A stretch of DNA of 64,000 nucleotides from Sulfurovum sp. FS08-3 (GCA_000830175.1 JQIS01000009.1:260994-324993), one strand, 5' to 3'; positions 27,544 to 37,381 are shown, counted from the stretch's first letter. A program made the numbers and translations. Notes: generated by a model not told the origin, from the letters alone.

Positions 27544-28341
27544 ATGCAACTTAAAAATGCAATCGGTTTGGGCGTAGCAGGAAACTTTGCCCACCATTTA
27601 GAACAAGCAGGAGAGTTGGAGGATTTTAAAAATGTCGTGACTTGCGAACCCGATGCTCCCAAAGGAATATTTCCTTTTTATCTACCCAATAATGAGGGTT
27701 TTTTGGGGGTTTACTCGATAGGGCATGAAAGACTCACACTGCCCAATTACCAATCCAATGCACAAGTAGAACCCGAAATTGCTTTGCTCTGCGATATTGT
27801 TTACGATAATAATCACCAAGTGGTCGATTTGAATGTTCGCCAATTTACAACCTTCAACGACTGCACAATCCGAAGAGACGATGCTACTAAAATCTCCCAA
27901 AAAAAGAGCTGGGGAGAGAACTCCAAAGGAGTGGGCAGTCGATGGATTGAGATTGATAAGTTTGAAGAGGGTGGAGTGATGGATTATTACCATTTATGCT
28001 CGTTTGTCAAGCGTGAGGGAGTGTTGCACCCTTATGGCGTGGATGCTCCGCTTTTGGGCTACAGCTACTTTTATGGCAAACTCAAAAATTGGCTTATTGA
28101 GAAGATGAATCACCAAAGCGATTTTGGTCCCCTAGAAGATATTGCCAAACATCTCAAAGAGTGCAACTATCCAGTTCACGCTTTGATATCCATCGGAGCT
28201 ACCGCTTACGCTGATTTTGGTGAGCATAACTATCTTCAAAGTGGGGATGAAATTTATGTCATTAGCTATGATAAACGCTATTGCAACGGAGATACTACGC
28301 CTTGTGACCATAAAGTGATACTTCATCAAAGGGTAGATTAA
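27544..28341 (+). CDS. DUF5718-family protein
   Basis: The 265-residue soluble protein begins LKNAIGLGVAGNFAHHLEQAGE and contains VEPEIALLCDI and FTTFNDCTIRR. The pattern recalls fumarylacetoacetate-hydrolase-fold proteins, where E.E and D residues bind a metal. I recognise it as the DUF5718 type common in Campylobacterota, without a known reaction. It lies eight bases after trpD and probably shares its transcript. Confidence 0.65.
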   Translation: MQLKNAIGLGVAGNFAHHLEQAGELEDFKNVVTCEPDAPKGIFPFYLPNNEGFLGVYSIGHERLTLPNYQSNAQVEPEIALLCDIVYDNNHQVVDLNVRQFTTFNDCTIRRDDATKISQKKSWGENSKGVGSRWIEIDKFEEGGVMDYYHLCSFVKREGVLHPYGVDAPLLGYSYFYGKLKNWLIEKMNHQSDFGPLEDIAKHLKECNYPVHALISIGATAYADFGEHNYLQSGDEIYVISYDKRYCNGDTTPCDHKVILHQRVD

Positions 28342-28401
28342 TAGTAAATAGACTACACTATCTTTGAGATTAGTACTCAAAAACCACAAAGGGTCTTTGC
28401 A

Positions 28402-29481
28402 ATGCAACCATATTTGACTCACAACAACTCTACGATATTTGCCACTTTGGCCTATCTTGTGATTATCATCGCAGGACTCAAAGCGGCACAATCGCTTATC
28501 GTGCCGATACTTATAGCCTTTTTTTGGTTTTTGCTCTTTTTACCTTTCATTGGCAAACTCAAAAAAATGGGCTTCAAAGATTTTTTTATCACCATTATTA
28601 CCTTTGGAATGACACTCATTATTGTTGCCCTTTTGGGTCTTTTTTTGGTCTCTTCAAGCAAAGAGTTGCTAAGCAATGTACCTACCTATCAAGTCAAATT
28701 TTACACTCTTGTGCCGACTATTATGGAGTTTTTGGAAACCTACAATATCCCTATGAAAATCGAAGATATTATCGCTATCTTTGACCCCTCTCAAATCATT
28801 GGTATAACGGCTGATTTTGTCAAAGCCATGGGAGGATTGATGACCAAATCCTTTTTGACGCTTATTGTGGTGATGTTTTTGTTTTTGGAATCCTCACTGT
28901 TTGAAAAAAAGATTCATTATATTTTTAAGGATAAACTTCTCAAAGAGAAAGTTGAACTCTTTTTACGTCATGTCAATATCTATTTTGTCACCAAAACCGC
29001 TACTTCTATGGCGACGGGATTGATTATTTTTGTAATGCTCTCCTATTTTCATCTTGACAATGCCCTGCTTTTTGGTGTTTTGGCATTTTTTCTCAACTAT
29101 ATACCCAATATCGGCTCAATCGTTGCTGCTGTACCTGCTATTTTGCTCTCGTTGCTACAACTAAGTTGGTTTGATACCACACTTATCACAATAGGTTATA
29201 TTGTCATCAATTTCATCATTGGAAACATTATCGAACCACGCATTATGGGCAGAGGCGTTGGGCTTTCGACCTTTATTGTTTTTGTTTCGCTTGTATTTTG
29301 GGGTTGGATGTTTGGAGCAGTAGGGATGTTTCTCTCTGTACCCCTAACGGTTGTGGTCAAAATAGCTTGTAATAAGAGCAAAAAACTCCACTGGGTAGCG
29401 GTATTGCTTAGCAACAAAGTCGATCCCAAAGAGAACTATAGTACGCTACCCTCAAAGCACCGCATCAACAAAGGAGACTAA
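28402..29481 (+). CDS. AI-2E family (PerM-like) transporter
   Basis: The 359-residue protein has about eight transmembrane segments and the family signature near residues 225-295: FLNYIPNIGSIVAAVPAILL and GNIIEPRIMGRGVGLS. AI-2E family members include the TqsA AI-2 exporter and Na/H antiporters; substrate cannot be read from sequence. It is followed without a gap by the methyltransferase gene. Confidence 0.9.
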   Translation: MQPYLTHNNSTIFATLAYLVIIIAGLKAAQSLIVPILIAFFWFLLFLPFIGKLKKMGFKDFFITIITFGMTLIIVALLGLFLVSSSKELLSNVPTYQVKFYTLVPTIMEFLETYNIPMKIEDIIAIFDPSQIIGITADFVKAMGGLMTKSFLTLIVVMFLFLESSLFEKKIHYIFKDKLLKEKVELFLRHVNIYFVTKTATSMATGLIIFVMLSYFHLDNALLFGVLAFFLNYIPNIGSIVAAVPAILLSLLQLSWFDTTLITIGYIVINFIIGNIIEPRIMGRGVGLSTFIVFVSLVFWGWMFGAVGMFLSVPLTVVVKIACNKSKKLHWVAVLLSNKVDPKENYSTLPSKHRINKGD

Positions 29482-30033
29482 ATGGCACTCGAAGATAAAT
29501 TTAGATGGAATAAAAAATACCTCGACAACCACCCCATAAGCGATGAGCCTATTGATTTGGTTCAATACTATTATGTGTTGGCACATCGTGGCATGGCTTT
29601 GGATTTGGCGTGTGGCAAAGGCAGACACAGCAAATTTTTGGCTCACAATGAGTTTAGAGTTGATGCACTTGATATTTCCGAAATTGCCCTTGGTGCTATT
29701 GCTCATAACGACAATATCAATCTCCAAAGTGTTGATTTGGATACCCATTTGCTCGAATACGATAGGTACGATTTGGTTGTTTGCACCTACTATCTCAATC
29801 GTAAAATTTTCCCTTCCATTGTACAAAGTATGCGTAGCGGTGCGATACTCATTTACGAAACTTTCGTGGCTCACCCAGACAATACCAAAGCCCCCTCCAA
29901 TGCAGAGTTTTTGTTGCAAGAGAACGAACTCAAAGAGGCATTTGGCGAGCTTGAACTTATCTATTATGATGAGTGGTGGGATATTACACCTCACGACAAA
30001 GCCCTAAAGGCTTCATTGGTAGCAAAAAAATAG
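29482..30033 (+). CDS. Class I SAM-dependent methyltransferase
   Basis: The 183-residue protein has the SAM-binding motif I as ALDLACGKGRHSKFLA (about residues 38-53) and an acidic motif II in DALDISEIAL. This glycine-rich loop with CGKGRHS is typical of small TehB-like or DUF-type methyltransferases. The substrate is unknown. It begins right at the end of the AI-2E gene and has GGAG at its start. Confidence 0.82.
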   Translation: MALEDKFRWNKKYLDNHPISDEPIDLVQYYYVLAHRGMALDLACGKGRHSKFLAHNEFRVDALDISEIALGAIAHNDNINLQSVDLDTHLLEYDRYDLVVCTYYLNRKIFPSIVQSMRSGAILIYETFVAHPDNTKAPSNAEFLLQENELKEAFGELELIYYDEWWDITPHDKALKASLVAKK

Positions 30034-30067
30034 AGTCTTACCTATTTGGATTTGCAGGGTGAGTGAA

Positions 30068-30109
30068 ACCCACTATCTTATCTATTTGAATATTAAGCTT
30101 TTAGTGGGT
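30068..30109. terminator. Inverted repeat between convergent genes
   Basis: ACCCACTA (30068-30075) and TAGTGGGT (30102-30109) form a perfect eight-base stem with a 26-base loop between the convergent methyltransferase and acetyltransferase genes. No clear T-run follows, so termination is plausible but not shown. Confidence 0.35.
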
Positions 30110-30132
30110 ATCTAATCTTGGGTCTTTGGTTG

Positions 30133-30579
30133 TTATCTCTTTTTGCATGGAGTTATTGCGTTCTTTTTTACCATCTTGTACCCATCTATCTCATTGGGAT
30201 AGTAACCCTTTAAAGATTTGAGGATTTTAAAATCATAACGCTCATACAAGGCGATAGCTTGAGGGTTGTCGCACCGAACTTCTAGCGTAAAGCAGGGGGT
30301 ATCAAGATGGGCTAGTGAGTACTCCAAAAGCTTTTTGGCAACCCCTTTGTTACGAAAGTGAGGTGACACACCCATCGAGTAGAGACGCATAGAGTGCTTT
30401 CGCTTGAGCCATAAACAATATCCTACGATTTGATTTTCAATGCGGTAGAGAAAAATCCTATTGCGTTTGATATGATAATGAAAAGATGCCAAAGATAGAG
30501 GGAAGTTGTAAATATCAAAAATCTCTTGTTCCAAATGCCAAAGCATTTTGGCATCATTGAGGGTGGCTTGTGCTATCAT
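30133..30579 (-). CDS. rimI: RimI-like GNAT acetyltransferase
   Basis: The 148-residue GNAT protein has the acetyl-CoA loop as HFRNKGVAKKLLEYSL (RxxGxA type, about residues 92-107) and the following LEVRCDNPQAIALYERYDF, which matches RimI enzymes that acetylate ribosomal protein S18 or other N-termini. The substrate is inferred from family only. It directly abuts the DUF2156 gene, with which it shares a base. Confidence 0.75.
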   Translation of the reverse strand: MIAQATLNDAKMLWHLEQEIFDIYNFPLSLASFHYHIKRNRIFLYRIENQIVGYCLWLKRKHSMRLYSMGVSPHFRNKGVAKKLLEYSLAHLDTPCFTLEVRCDNPQAIALYERYDFKILKSLKGYYPNEIDGYKMVKKNAITPCKKR

Positions 30580-31559
30580 TATTTTTGATAAATCGTATAT
30601 TTAGGTATGAGTCGATAGGGGCGGTAGGACATTTTGACTTTTTTGAGGTTTTCAAATCCCATATCATCGCCTACATTGATATAGCTGCTATTGTAGAGCA
30701 TCTGAAGGTGTTTGGTAAACTCTCGAAAGATAAATTGTGCACATCCGAGTACCTCAAAATCGGTCTTTTCTATCAGCACACTTGAAGTAGTTTCGTTGAT
30801 ACGCTCCCCTACCGTAAAGCCTTTGAGTTCATCGTCGATATAAAGCACCATACCTACAATATCGAGTTGAGTATAGTTGTTGAGCAGTCGCTTGATGGCG
30901 AAACGTTCAAAATAGATACCGTCCAAAAAGATTTCAACCTCCTCTTTGGGCATATAGGTAGTGCGGTCTTTGACCCATTTGTTGAAGAGATTGAGTATCC
31001 CTGTGTGATGTTTTTCTATATCAATGACTTCGAGTCGATGGTTGGGATAGACTTTGATAAATTTGTTGATTTCGTTGCGTTTGGATTTGTAACCGTCGCC
31101 TTTGAGTTCTATGAGGTCATTGACACTGTAGATATAATCGACCAGCTTCTTTTCAATCAAAAAATCTTTGAGCATATCGTAGATTAGCGTACCCTCTTCG
31201 AGATAATCGACAAAACCCTCTAGCATATTTTCATGGACATACTCAATTTTGGAGTAGTTTTTGGAAGTGTTGTGCGCGTTCATAATCTCAAAACACTCCA
31301 GCATCGCCGCATAGGTGTTTTGGCTTTTTCCCAGTGGGGGCAAGAGCATGGTAAGTACTCCAGAGTTGAGAACAAAAAGACAAAAGGTATCGTTTACAAT
31401 AGCATAAAATCCCGTCGAACTCGAAAGCCAAATGTAGTTACCTGCAAAGGTATAGTCGCTAATATCGACATTGACGATATTAAGATAGTGATTCATAATG
31501 GGTTTAGCACGCAAATCAAAGTGTTTTAAGGTGTGGTTTTGAATAACCAATCGGGACAT
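30579..31559 (-). CDS. DUF2156 (aminoacyl-transferase-fold) protein
   Basis: The 326-residue protein has the doubled GNAT/Fem-like fold of DUF2156: GNYIWLSSSTGFYAI at the N-terminal half and GFTVGERINETTSSVLIEK in the second. DUF2156 includes lysylphosphatidylglycerol synthase catalytic domains, which transfer lysine from tRNA to lipid; this copy lacks a membrane domain. The exact acceptor is unknown. It overlaps rimI by one base. Confidence 0.78.
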   Translation of the reverse strand: MSRLVIQNHTLKHFDLRAKPIMNHYLNIVNVDISDYTFAGNYIWLSSSTGFYAIVNDTFCLFVLNSGVLTMLLPPLGKSQNTYAAMLECFEIMNAHNTSKNYSKIEYVHENMLEGFVDYLEEGTLIYDMLKDFLIEKKLVDYIYSVNDLIELKGDGYKSKRNEINKFIKVYPNHRLEVIDIEKHHTGILNLFNKWVKDRTTYMPKEEVEIFLDGIYFERFAIKRLLNNYTQLDIVGMVLYIDDELKGFTVGERINETTSSVLIEKTDFEVLGCAQFIFREFTKHLQMLYNSSYINVGDDMGFENLKKVKMSYRPYRLIPKYTIYQK

Positions 31560-31709
31560 AAAATGCTCCTAAAAAGAATGGCGAATTATACACGATTTTT
31601 AGACTTTTTGAAAAGAGAAAACAAAAGATTTTTTTAAACTGGTGCGAAGTGATGAAACTCTAAGTTCTTATTGGCTACACTCTTTTTTTAGTTTTATTGA
31701 GGTATCAAA

Positions 31710-33473
31710 GTGACAAAAGCTCTTTTTTTAACCCTATTGTTTGCGGTGCTAGGTTATGGATTTTGGCTCAATAATGATTTTAAGCTTATTGCCGCCGGGG
31801 TTGCTATTTTTCTTGTGGGTATGCTTTGGCTTGAAGAGGGGCTTAAGAGCTTTTCGGGTTCGACATTGCAAACTATTTTGGAGCGTTGTTCCAACCGTAT
31901 CTACAAAAGCATTGCCTTTGGGGTGGTGACGACTTCTATCGTTCAATCAAGCTCACTTATTTCGATACTCACCATCTCCTTTTTAAGTGCGGGACTTATG
32001 GGGCTAAGCGGTGCGATTGGTATCGTCTTTGGAGCCAATTTGGGGACGACTACGGGTGCGTGGCTTGTGGCGGGATTGGGTCTCAAAGTCGATATCGCAG
32101 CTTACGCTATGCCTATGCTTGTTTTTGGGGTGGTACTTATTTTGCAAAAATCGCACAACCTCAAAGGAGTAGGCTATATTTTGGCGGGGCTTGGGTTTTT
32201 GTTTTTGGGCATTGCCTACATGAAAGAGGGCTTTGAGGCGTTTAAGGCTTCTATTGATATAGCCCAATTTAGCATGGGAGGCATCAAAGGATTGCTTATC
32301 TATACGCTTATTGGTATAGTAGCTACGGTGGTTATGCAATCCTCTCACGCTACACTTATGCTCACTATCACCGCTCTCTTTACGGGTCAAATTAGCTACG
32401 AAAACGCATTGGCACTCGCTATTGGTGCTAATATTGGCACAACGGTGAGTGCGCTTATGGCTTCTATTGGCTCATCCATTGAGGGCAAACGTTTGGCGGT
32501 TGCACATCTTATTTTTAATGCCCTTACAGCTCTTATTGCACTTGTATTTATCAAACAATTTATAGAAGCCGTTGATTTTTTGAGTCTCTATTTGGGTATT
32601 GCCAACGACAACTATACGCTTAAATTGGCTCTTTTTCATACCCTTTTTAACCTCGTGGGTGTCGTGACACTGTTGCCTTTTATTCATCAACTTGTAGCCT
32701 TTTTGGAGAAATTTATCACGCAACCCAAATCGCATCATGCCTCCATCGATAGCGTGATGTATCTCAACAACGCTGTTTTGGAGTTGCCCCATACGGCTAT
32801 GGTAGCGCTTCACAAAGAGAGCAAACACCTCTACGAAAACGGTTTTAAAATCATTGCCAAAGGACTCAACCTTAAACCTCGCCACCTCCTCTCCTCTATG
32901 GAGCTTGATGAAGTAGTAGCACAACAACACGATACGATAGCCATAGATATAGATGACCACTACAAAAGACGTATCAAAGGAATTTACGGCGATATTATAG
33001 ACTTTGCTACCAAAGCACAAGTCAAACTTTCCGATGATAAAATCAACGCCATTTACCAGCTCAAACTTGCCAATCGTGATACCGTTGAGGCTATCAAAAA
33101 CACCAAACATCTTCAAAAAAATATGCTCAAATATTCCCAAAGCCACAATGTCTATATCAAAGAGCAGTACGATTTGATACGCAAAAATTTAGCCCAACTT
33201 TTACGCACTATCCATATCATCGCTTCAACCAATGAAAAAGATTTTATTGAGTTGTTGCTTACCAAATCAACCACCCAAATGCAACTCTACGATATTGTCT
33301 CCAATGGTGTACTTGATGGGCTTATACGCAAAGGACTCATTACCAACGAAATGGCAACTTCACTCATGAACGATAGCACTTACGCTTACAATATCGCCAA
33401 AAGTCTTATTGCCATGGCACAGATACTCTTTGGGCAAATGCGTACAATAGATGCAGATGATTTGAGTCATTAG
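31710..33473 (+). CDS. Na+/Pi cotransporter family protein with PhoU-like tail
   Basis: The 587-residue protein starts at GTG 31710. Two inverted Na/Pi repeats are clear: TTSIVQSSSLISIL with GANLGTTTGAWLV, and VVMQSSHATLMLT with GANIGTTVSALMA. About nine transmembrane segments precede a roughly 200-residue helical PhoU-like cytoplasmic domain. These NptA-type carriers bring in phosphate with sodium. The ppk2 gene lies 49 bases downstream, so phosphate uptake and polyphosphate handling may be linked. Confidence 0.9.
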   Translation: MTKALFLTLLFAVLGYGFWLNNDFKLIAAGVAIFLVGMLWLEEGLKSFSGSTLQTILERCSNRIYKSIAFGVVTTSIVQSSSLISILTISFLSAGLMGLSGAIGIVFGANLGTTTGAWLVAGLGLKVDIAAYAMPMLVFGVVLILQKSHNLKGVGYILAGLGFLFLGIAYMKEGFEAFKASIDIAQFSMGGIKGLLIYTLIGIVATVVMQSSHATLMLTITALFTGQISYENALALAIGANIGTTVSALMASIGSSIEGKRLAVAHLIFNALTALIALVFIKQFIEAVDFLSLYLGIANDNYTLKLALFHTLFNLVGVVTLLPFIHQLVAFLEKFITQPKSHHASIDSVMYLNNAVLELPHTAMVALHKESKHLYENGFKIIAKGLNLKPRHLLSSMELDEVVAQQHDTIAIDIDDHYKRRIKGIYGDIIDFATKAQVKLSDDKINAIYQLKLANRDTVEAIKNTKHLQKNMLKYSQSHNVYIKEQYDLIRKNLAQLLRTIHIIASTNEKDFIELLLTKSTTQMQLYDIVSNGVLDGLIRKGLITNEMATSLMNDSTYAYNIAKSLIAMAQILFGQMRTIDADDLSH

Positions 33474-33487
33474 GCTCATTTTTTGGA

Positions 33488-33493
33488 TATAAT
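33488..33493 (+). promoter_or_regulatory. -10 element for ppk2
   Basis: GGATATAAT holds an exact TATAAT. A start near 33500 would make the ATG at 33523 the first usable start and rule out the TTG at 33496, which overlaps the promoter. Confidence 0.6.
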
Positions 33494-33522
33494 ATTTGGA
33501 TTATTACTATGGGGATAGAGAC

Positions 33523-34386
33523 ATGGATTTATTAACATCGCTACAAAAACGCATTGAGGAGCTTGAAGAGGCTCAATCCAAAGCTCAAGTGGCATTGCGT
33601 TTTTATGAACAGACCAAAGAGCTTGAACTCTATCAAGCCGAAATGATTAAGCTTCAACAACACATCGAAAAGCATCAAAAAAAACTCATTATTATTTTTG
33701 AAGGGCGTGATGCAGCAGGAAAAGGAAGCCTTATTGGTACGGTTTCACGCTACCTCAATCCCAAACACTACAAAATCGTAGCACTGGGTCGCCCTACGCA
33801 AGAGCAAAAAACGCAGTGGTATTTTCAAAAATATGTCGAGCATTTCCCCTCGGGTGGGCAGATTGTGCTTTTTGACCGCAGTTGGTACAATCGTGCTATG
33901 GTAGAGCCTGTCTTTGGATTTTGCACCCCCAAAGAGCATGAGGACTTTATGAACGATGTGATAGGATTTGAACGCTCTTTGCAACGTCAAGAGATTGTAT
34001 TGCTCAAACTCTACCTAAGCGTCAAAAAATCGGTACAAGCCCAACGCTTTGAACAACGCCGTATCGACCCCTTACGCCAATGGAAGCTTAGTGAAGTCGA
34101 TTTGCAATCGCAAGGATTGTGGGATGAGTTTAGCAAAATGAAATACAAGATGTTTTACTTTACCGATCACAAAGAGGCACCGTGGAGTGTCATTCGCTCC
34201 AATGACAAACACAAAGCCCGTATTGAAGCGATGAAATTTATTTTAAACAGTATGGAGTATGAAAACCGTAGCCAAACGCTCTCGTTTGAGTGCGACCCTG
34301 GCATCATTGTCAAAGTCGAAGATGAACTTTCGATGATGCGTAAAGTCAAACCTGAATTTATCAAGCTTCAAACTCCTAATCTCTAG
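33523..34386 (+). CDS. ppk2: Polyphosphate kinase 2
   Basis: I use ATG 33523, preceded by GGGGA; the open frame extends nine codons to a TTG. The 287-residue protein has an N-terminal helical part, Walker A FEGRDAAGKGSLIG, Walker B QIVLFDRSWYNRA and a lid (VEPVFGFC, RQWKLSEVD). PPK2 enzymes move phosphate between polyphosphate and nucleoside diphosphates. It follows the Na/Pi cotransporter gene. Its last 11 bases overlap the convergent ferredoxin gene. Confidence 0.95.
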   Translation: MDLLTSLQKRIEELEEAQSKAQVALRFYEQTKELELYQAEMIKLQQHIEKHQKKLIIIFEGRDAAGKGSLIGTVSRYLNPKHYKIVALGRPTQEQKTQWYFQKYVEHFPSGGQIVLFDRSWYNRAMVEPVFGFCTPKEHEDFMNDVIGFERSLQRQEIVLLKLYLSVKKSVQAQRFEQRRIDPLRQWKLSEVDLQSQGLWDEFSKMKYKMFYFTDHKEAPWSVIRSNDKHKARIEAMKFILNSMEYENRSQTLSFECDPGIIVKVEDELSMMRKVKPEFIKLQTPNL

Positions 34387-34741
34387 CCTTTTGTTGATGC
34401 GTTTTGGCAGTTTGCACACTGGGTTTTTTGTCGCTTTGCCATAGGGCTTCGTTGGGTTTGGGACAGGCTCGAACGCACTCACCGCAGTAGATACACAGCA
34501 GTGAATTGTAGGTATATTCAAGCGATTTTTTGTTTTTGGGATTGGCGGTTGGATGCTGGGTTGGCTCGAAGATAATCGCCTCGGGCGGACACGCTTTTTG
34601 GCATTTGAGACAATAGATACACTCCGCCTCACCGTACTCAATCAAGCCTCGGTAGTTTGGGGTGCGTGGCAAAGCTTCGAGGGGATAATTGAGCGTTTGA
34701 GGCTTTTTGAAGAGATTGAACAATGCGTTTTTGATTCCCAT
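34376..34741 (-). CDS. Two 4Fe-4S ferredoxin subunit of a group 4 hydrogenase (HycF/EchF/NuoI-like)
   Basis: The 121-residue protein has two cluster motifs, CIYCLKCQKACP and CIYCGECVRACP, spaced as in NuoI/HycF-type electron-transfer subunits. The N-terminal YRGLIEYGEAEC also fits that family. It lies nine bases downstream of the hydrogenase large-subunit gene on the same strand. In complete group 4 enzymes it passes electrons between ferredoxin and the small subunit. No small-subunit or membrane-arm genes are adjacent. Confidence 0.85.
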   Translation of the reverse strand: MGIKNALFNLFKKPQTLNYPLEALPRTPNYRGLIEYGEAECIYCLKCQKACPPEAIIFEPTQHPTANPKNKKSLEYTYNSLLCIYCGECVRACPKPNEALWQSDKKPSVQTAKTHQQKARD

Positions 34742-34750
34742 AACTCTCTC

Positions 34751-35835
34751 CTATTTGGCCGTACACGACATACACGGATCAAACGATGCCAAAATGGCGG
34801 GAGCATCGGCATATTGAGAGCCTTTGAATATCTCCATAAACGCAGGAATGCAAGAGAAGGTAGGCGTTTTGATGCGTACTCTATCCAAAATAGCTTTTTT
34901 GCTCCCTTTGATGTAGTGCATTAGCTCTCCTCTAGGGGCTTCGAGTCTTGTAATCGCTTCCCTTGGGGTTTGCCTTTGAATGGGGTGAGGATTTCCCCCT
35001 CGGGTAGTCCCTCTACGATGTTGCGGCACATCTCTATGGAGTTGAGTATCTCCTGTAAACGTACCATATTTCGAGCATAAATATCCCCGCTCTCTCCTAC
35101 TACTATCTTGAAGCCAACTTCATCGTAGGGCAAAAGTTTACTACTGCTTCTCACATCCGTAGCCAAACCCGTAGCACGAGCCAAAGGTCCAATAGCATTG
35201 TAGCGATAGGCATCTTCTAGGCTAAGTGTGCCGATATTTTTATATTTGAGTGCCAAAGACCAATTGGAACTAAACTCTGCGATATACTCTTGAATTTTGG
35301 ACTTAAGGGTGTTGAGTGTTGTTTGGGTAGTGGCAACTATACGGCTATCTATGTCACGATTGACTCCGCCAATACAAACATAATCAAATTGCACCCGATT
35401 GCCCGTAATAAGCTCCAAAAGCTCCATAATAGGCTCACGATCCCCCATGATACGCATAAACATCGCCTCGTATCCTGCATTTTCGCTTACATGGGCTAGA
35501 CACAGTAGATGCGAATGGATTCTATCGAGTTCTACCAAAAGTATCCGCAAATAGTTTGCTTTAGGACTCACTTCACCCTCCATGAGCGACTCAATTGCCA
35601 TCGTGGAAGCTAGTGAATGGGTAATAGCACAAAGTCCGCAAATACGAGCCACTACATAGGGTACACTATCAAAGCTAAATTTGGTAGCACACGCTCTCTC
35701 TACGCCACGATGCACAAAGCCTACATCGCTATCGACGGCGATAATCTTCTCATTTTCACACTCAAAACGAAACTTAATAGGCTCTAGCAGGGCAATATGT
35801 TGCGAACCTAGCGGAATTTGAATCGTTTTTTTCAT
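34751..35835 (-). pseudogene. Group 4 [NiFe] hydrogenase large subunit, split by a frameshift
   Basis: From ATG 35835 (AAAGG upstream) the frame reads IPLGSQHIALLEPIKFR, then RICGLC (first Ni-binding pair), and ends at 34921 in an unrelated tail. The next frame continues with REAITRLEAPRGELMHYI and ends in DPCMSC (second Ni-binding pair), TAK and a stop at 34751. One added base near 34960-34968 (CCC or GGGG on the plus strand) joins them as GEAITRLEAPRGE. Length then is about 360 residues, typical for Ech/Hyf-type large subunits without a NuoC domain. All four Ni cysteines remain. The break may be decay or a homopolymer error. Confidence 0.82.
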
Positions 35836-35844
35836 CGATTGCAC

Positions 35845-36027
35845 CTTTCAATTTAAACTAACATATAATACTTTATGCAATATTATAATCCTATTAACCA
35901 ACCCCACGCATTTCGAGAGAAATTTGATATTTCGTAGGGTATCACCAAACAATAGATAAAGCCTATCAATGGATACGATATATTCAGTTTTTAAGCACAA
36001 CCTATCAAGTGCGTAACATCAGTTGCA
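35845..36027. other. Gene-free interval upstream of the hydrogenase pair
   Basis: This AT-rich stretch carries no convincing gene, RNA or repeat. Short coding-like snippets are interrupted by stops. A group 4 hydrogenase small subunit or membrane arm would be expected here and is absent. Confidence 0.4.
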
Positions 36028-36420
36028 CTAATTCCCTATAAAGCTTTTGCCTCCCGCACTTGGGGCGTAACGTTTGTTTGCTTTGTCGTATGTCAAAAAA
36101 GCTTTGTAGGAGTGTTTTTCACTCAATACTGGAAGCGGAGATGGACCTACCCAACCCGCAGGATGGCTTATCGTCGTGGTATATCGGATAGTGATAATCG
36201 AACCTACCACCAAAGCACTTTGAGTACGCTCGACTTTAAGCACCTTTGCTTTGAGTGCAATCTCTCTTTGAGCCGATGCGATTGTTTTGCTCTTCACACT
36301 GAGGACTTGCAATGTTACCACTTCGGGCGAATTTTCTTGCAACTCGTGATAGACTAGAGGTGGTAGTTCGCCGTAGAGTGGATAGAGAACCAAAAAAATA
36401 AAAAGTAGTAGTTTTTTCAT
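36028..36420 (-). CDS. Hypothetical exported protein
   Basis: From ATG 36420 the protein has 130 residues with a signal peptide (KKLLLFIFLVLYPLYGE). The mature part begins PPLVYHELQENSPEVVTLQV and contains a beta-rich region resembling an OB-like or fibronectin-like strand pattern (GSIITIRYTTT). I do not recognise a family. It follows the mltB gene by ten bases on the same strand. Confidence 0.7.
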   Translation of the reverse strand: MKKLLLFIFLVLYPLYGELPPLVYHELQENSPEVVTLQVLSVKSKTIASAQREIALKAKVLKVERTQSALVVGSIITIRYTTTISHPAGWVGPSPLPVLSEKHSYKAFLTYDKANKRYAPSAGGKSFIGN

Positions 36421-36430
36421 CGATAGCTCC

Positions 36431-37381
36431 TTAGAAACTTGTTGAAATTTTATAGAGTGCCATAGCGTAATTGACACTGTTGTTGTAGTGGGTTAATATA
36501 TCAAAATTTTCTGATCCTAACCATATCTCATCGCTTTGTCTGCCAAAAAGTACCGCAAGGGTAGCACGGTTTTGCTTAAAATCTCCAAATCTTAACCCCA
36601 CTTCTTGAAGCTTATCAAGGGGGTATTGTTTATCAAATCCACTCTCAAGGGCGTTGAATTTTTTGTGCGAATAGTAGGCTTGTAGGGCTATTGTTGGGTT
36701 GCGATTATCCCATCCGTTTTGGTGCAAAAAATTGGCTATTGTAGCCAGTGCATCGGCTTTGTCCCATGGATTGCTCACACCATCACGATTGTAATCGACT
36801 CCGTATTTGCGATTGATAGAGGGCAACTGCTGTACCCACCCCATCGCCCCCGCAAATGAGCCTTTGAACTTAAAGACGCTTGATTTTTTCTCTCTACAAA
36901 AGAGCAGGTATTGTTCGAGTTCGTATTTAAAAAAGGCTTGTTTACGGTTGGGGAAAAAGGCTAAAGTGGTGAGTGCATCGAAGATTCCAAAATCACCAAA
37001 ATTGGTACCAAAATTGCTCTCTACTCCCGCAATGGCTACGATAAGATTGATAGGGACTTGATACTCATTGGCTATTTTGGTTAGTAACGCATAGTTCTCT
37101 TTTTTAAACTTCTTAGCTCTTGTAAACATAATAGGCACTACGATATGTTTAGCATACCTATCCCAACTCGCATCGCTTCGATAGGAGCGTTTGGGTACGG
37201 TGTAGCGGGTGTGGACGAACTTTTGGTATCGAGCCAATTTGAATATCGAGTGGAGATACTCTTTGTTGAAGTTGTGTTTTTGGTGCATCTCATCCATGAA
37301 GCTTTGCACCTCACCATTGTTTGCAAAATCATAACTCATCAAATAGATGGGCAAAATCAAGAGTAATAGTATCTTTTTCAT
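36431..37381 (-). CDS. mltB: Lytic murein transglycosylase B
   Basis: The 316-residue protein has a signal peptide and an SLT_2 domain: INLIVAIAGVESNFGTNFG with the catalytic Glu, then FAGAMGWVQQLPS and YGVDYNRDG. This is MltB, which cleaves peptidoglycan glycan strands to 1,6-anhydro ends. There is no lipobox, so it is probably periplasmic. It overlaps the citE-like gene by four bases. Confidence 0.92.
   Translation of the reverse strand: MKKILLLLILPIYLMSYDFANNGEVQSFMDEMHQKHNFNKEYLHSIFKLARYQKFVHTRYTVPKRSYRSDASWDRYAKHIVVPIMFTRAKKFKKENYALLTKIANEYQVPINLIVAIAGVESNFGTNFGDFGIFDALTTLAFFPNRKQAFFKYELEQYLLFCREKKSSVFKFKGSFAGAMGWVQQLPSINRKYGVDYNRDGVSNPWDKADALATIANFLHQNGWDNRNPTIALQAYYSHKKFNALESGFDKQYPLDKLQEVGLRFGDFKQNRATLAVLFGRQSDEIWLGSENFDILTHYNNSVNYAMALYKISTSF

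Noticed and set aside
33496-33522. TTG start for ppk2
   Set aside because: It overlaps the -10 region of the promoter and adds nine residues not expected in the family.
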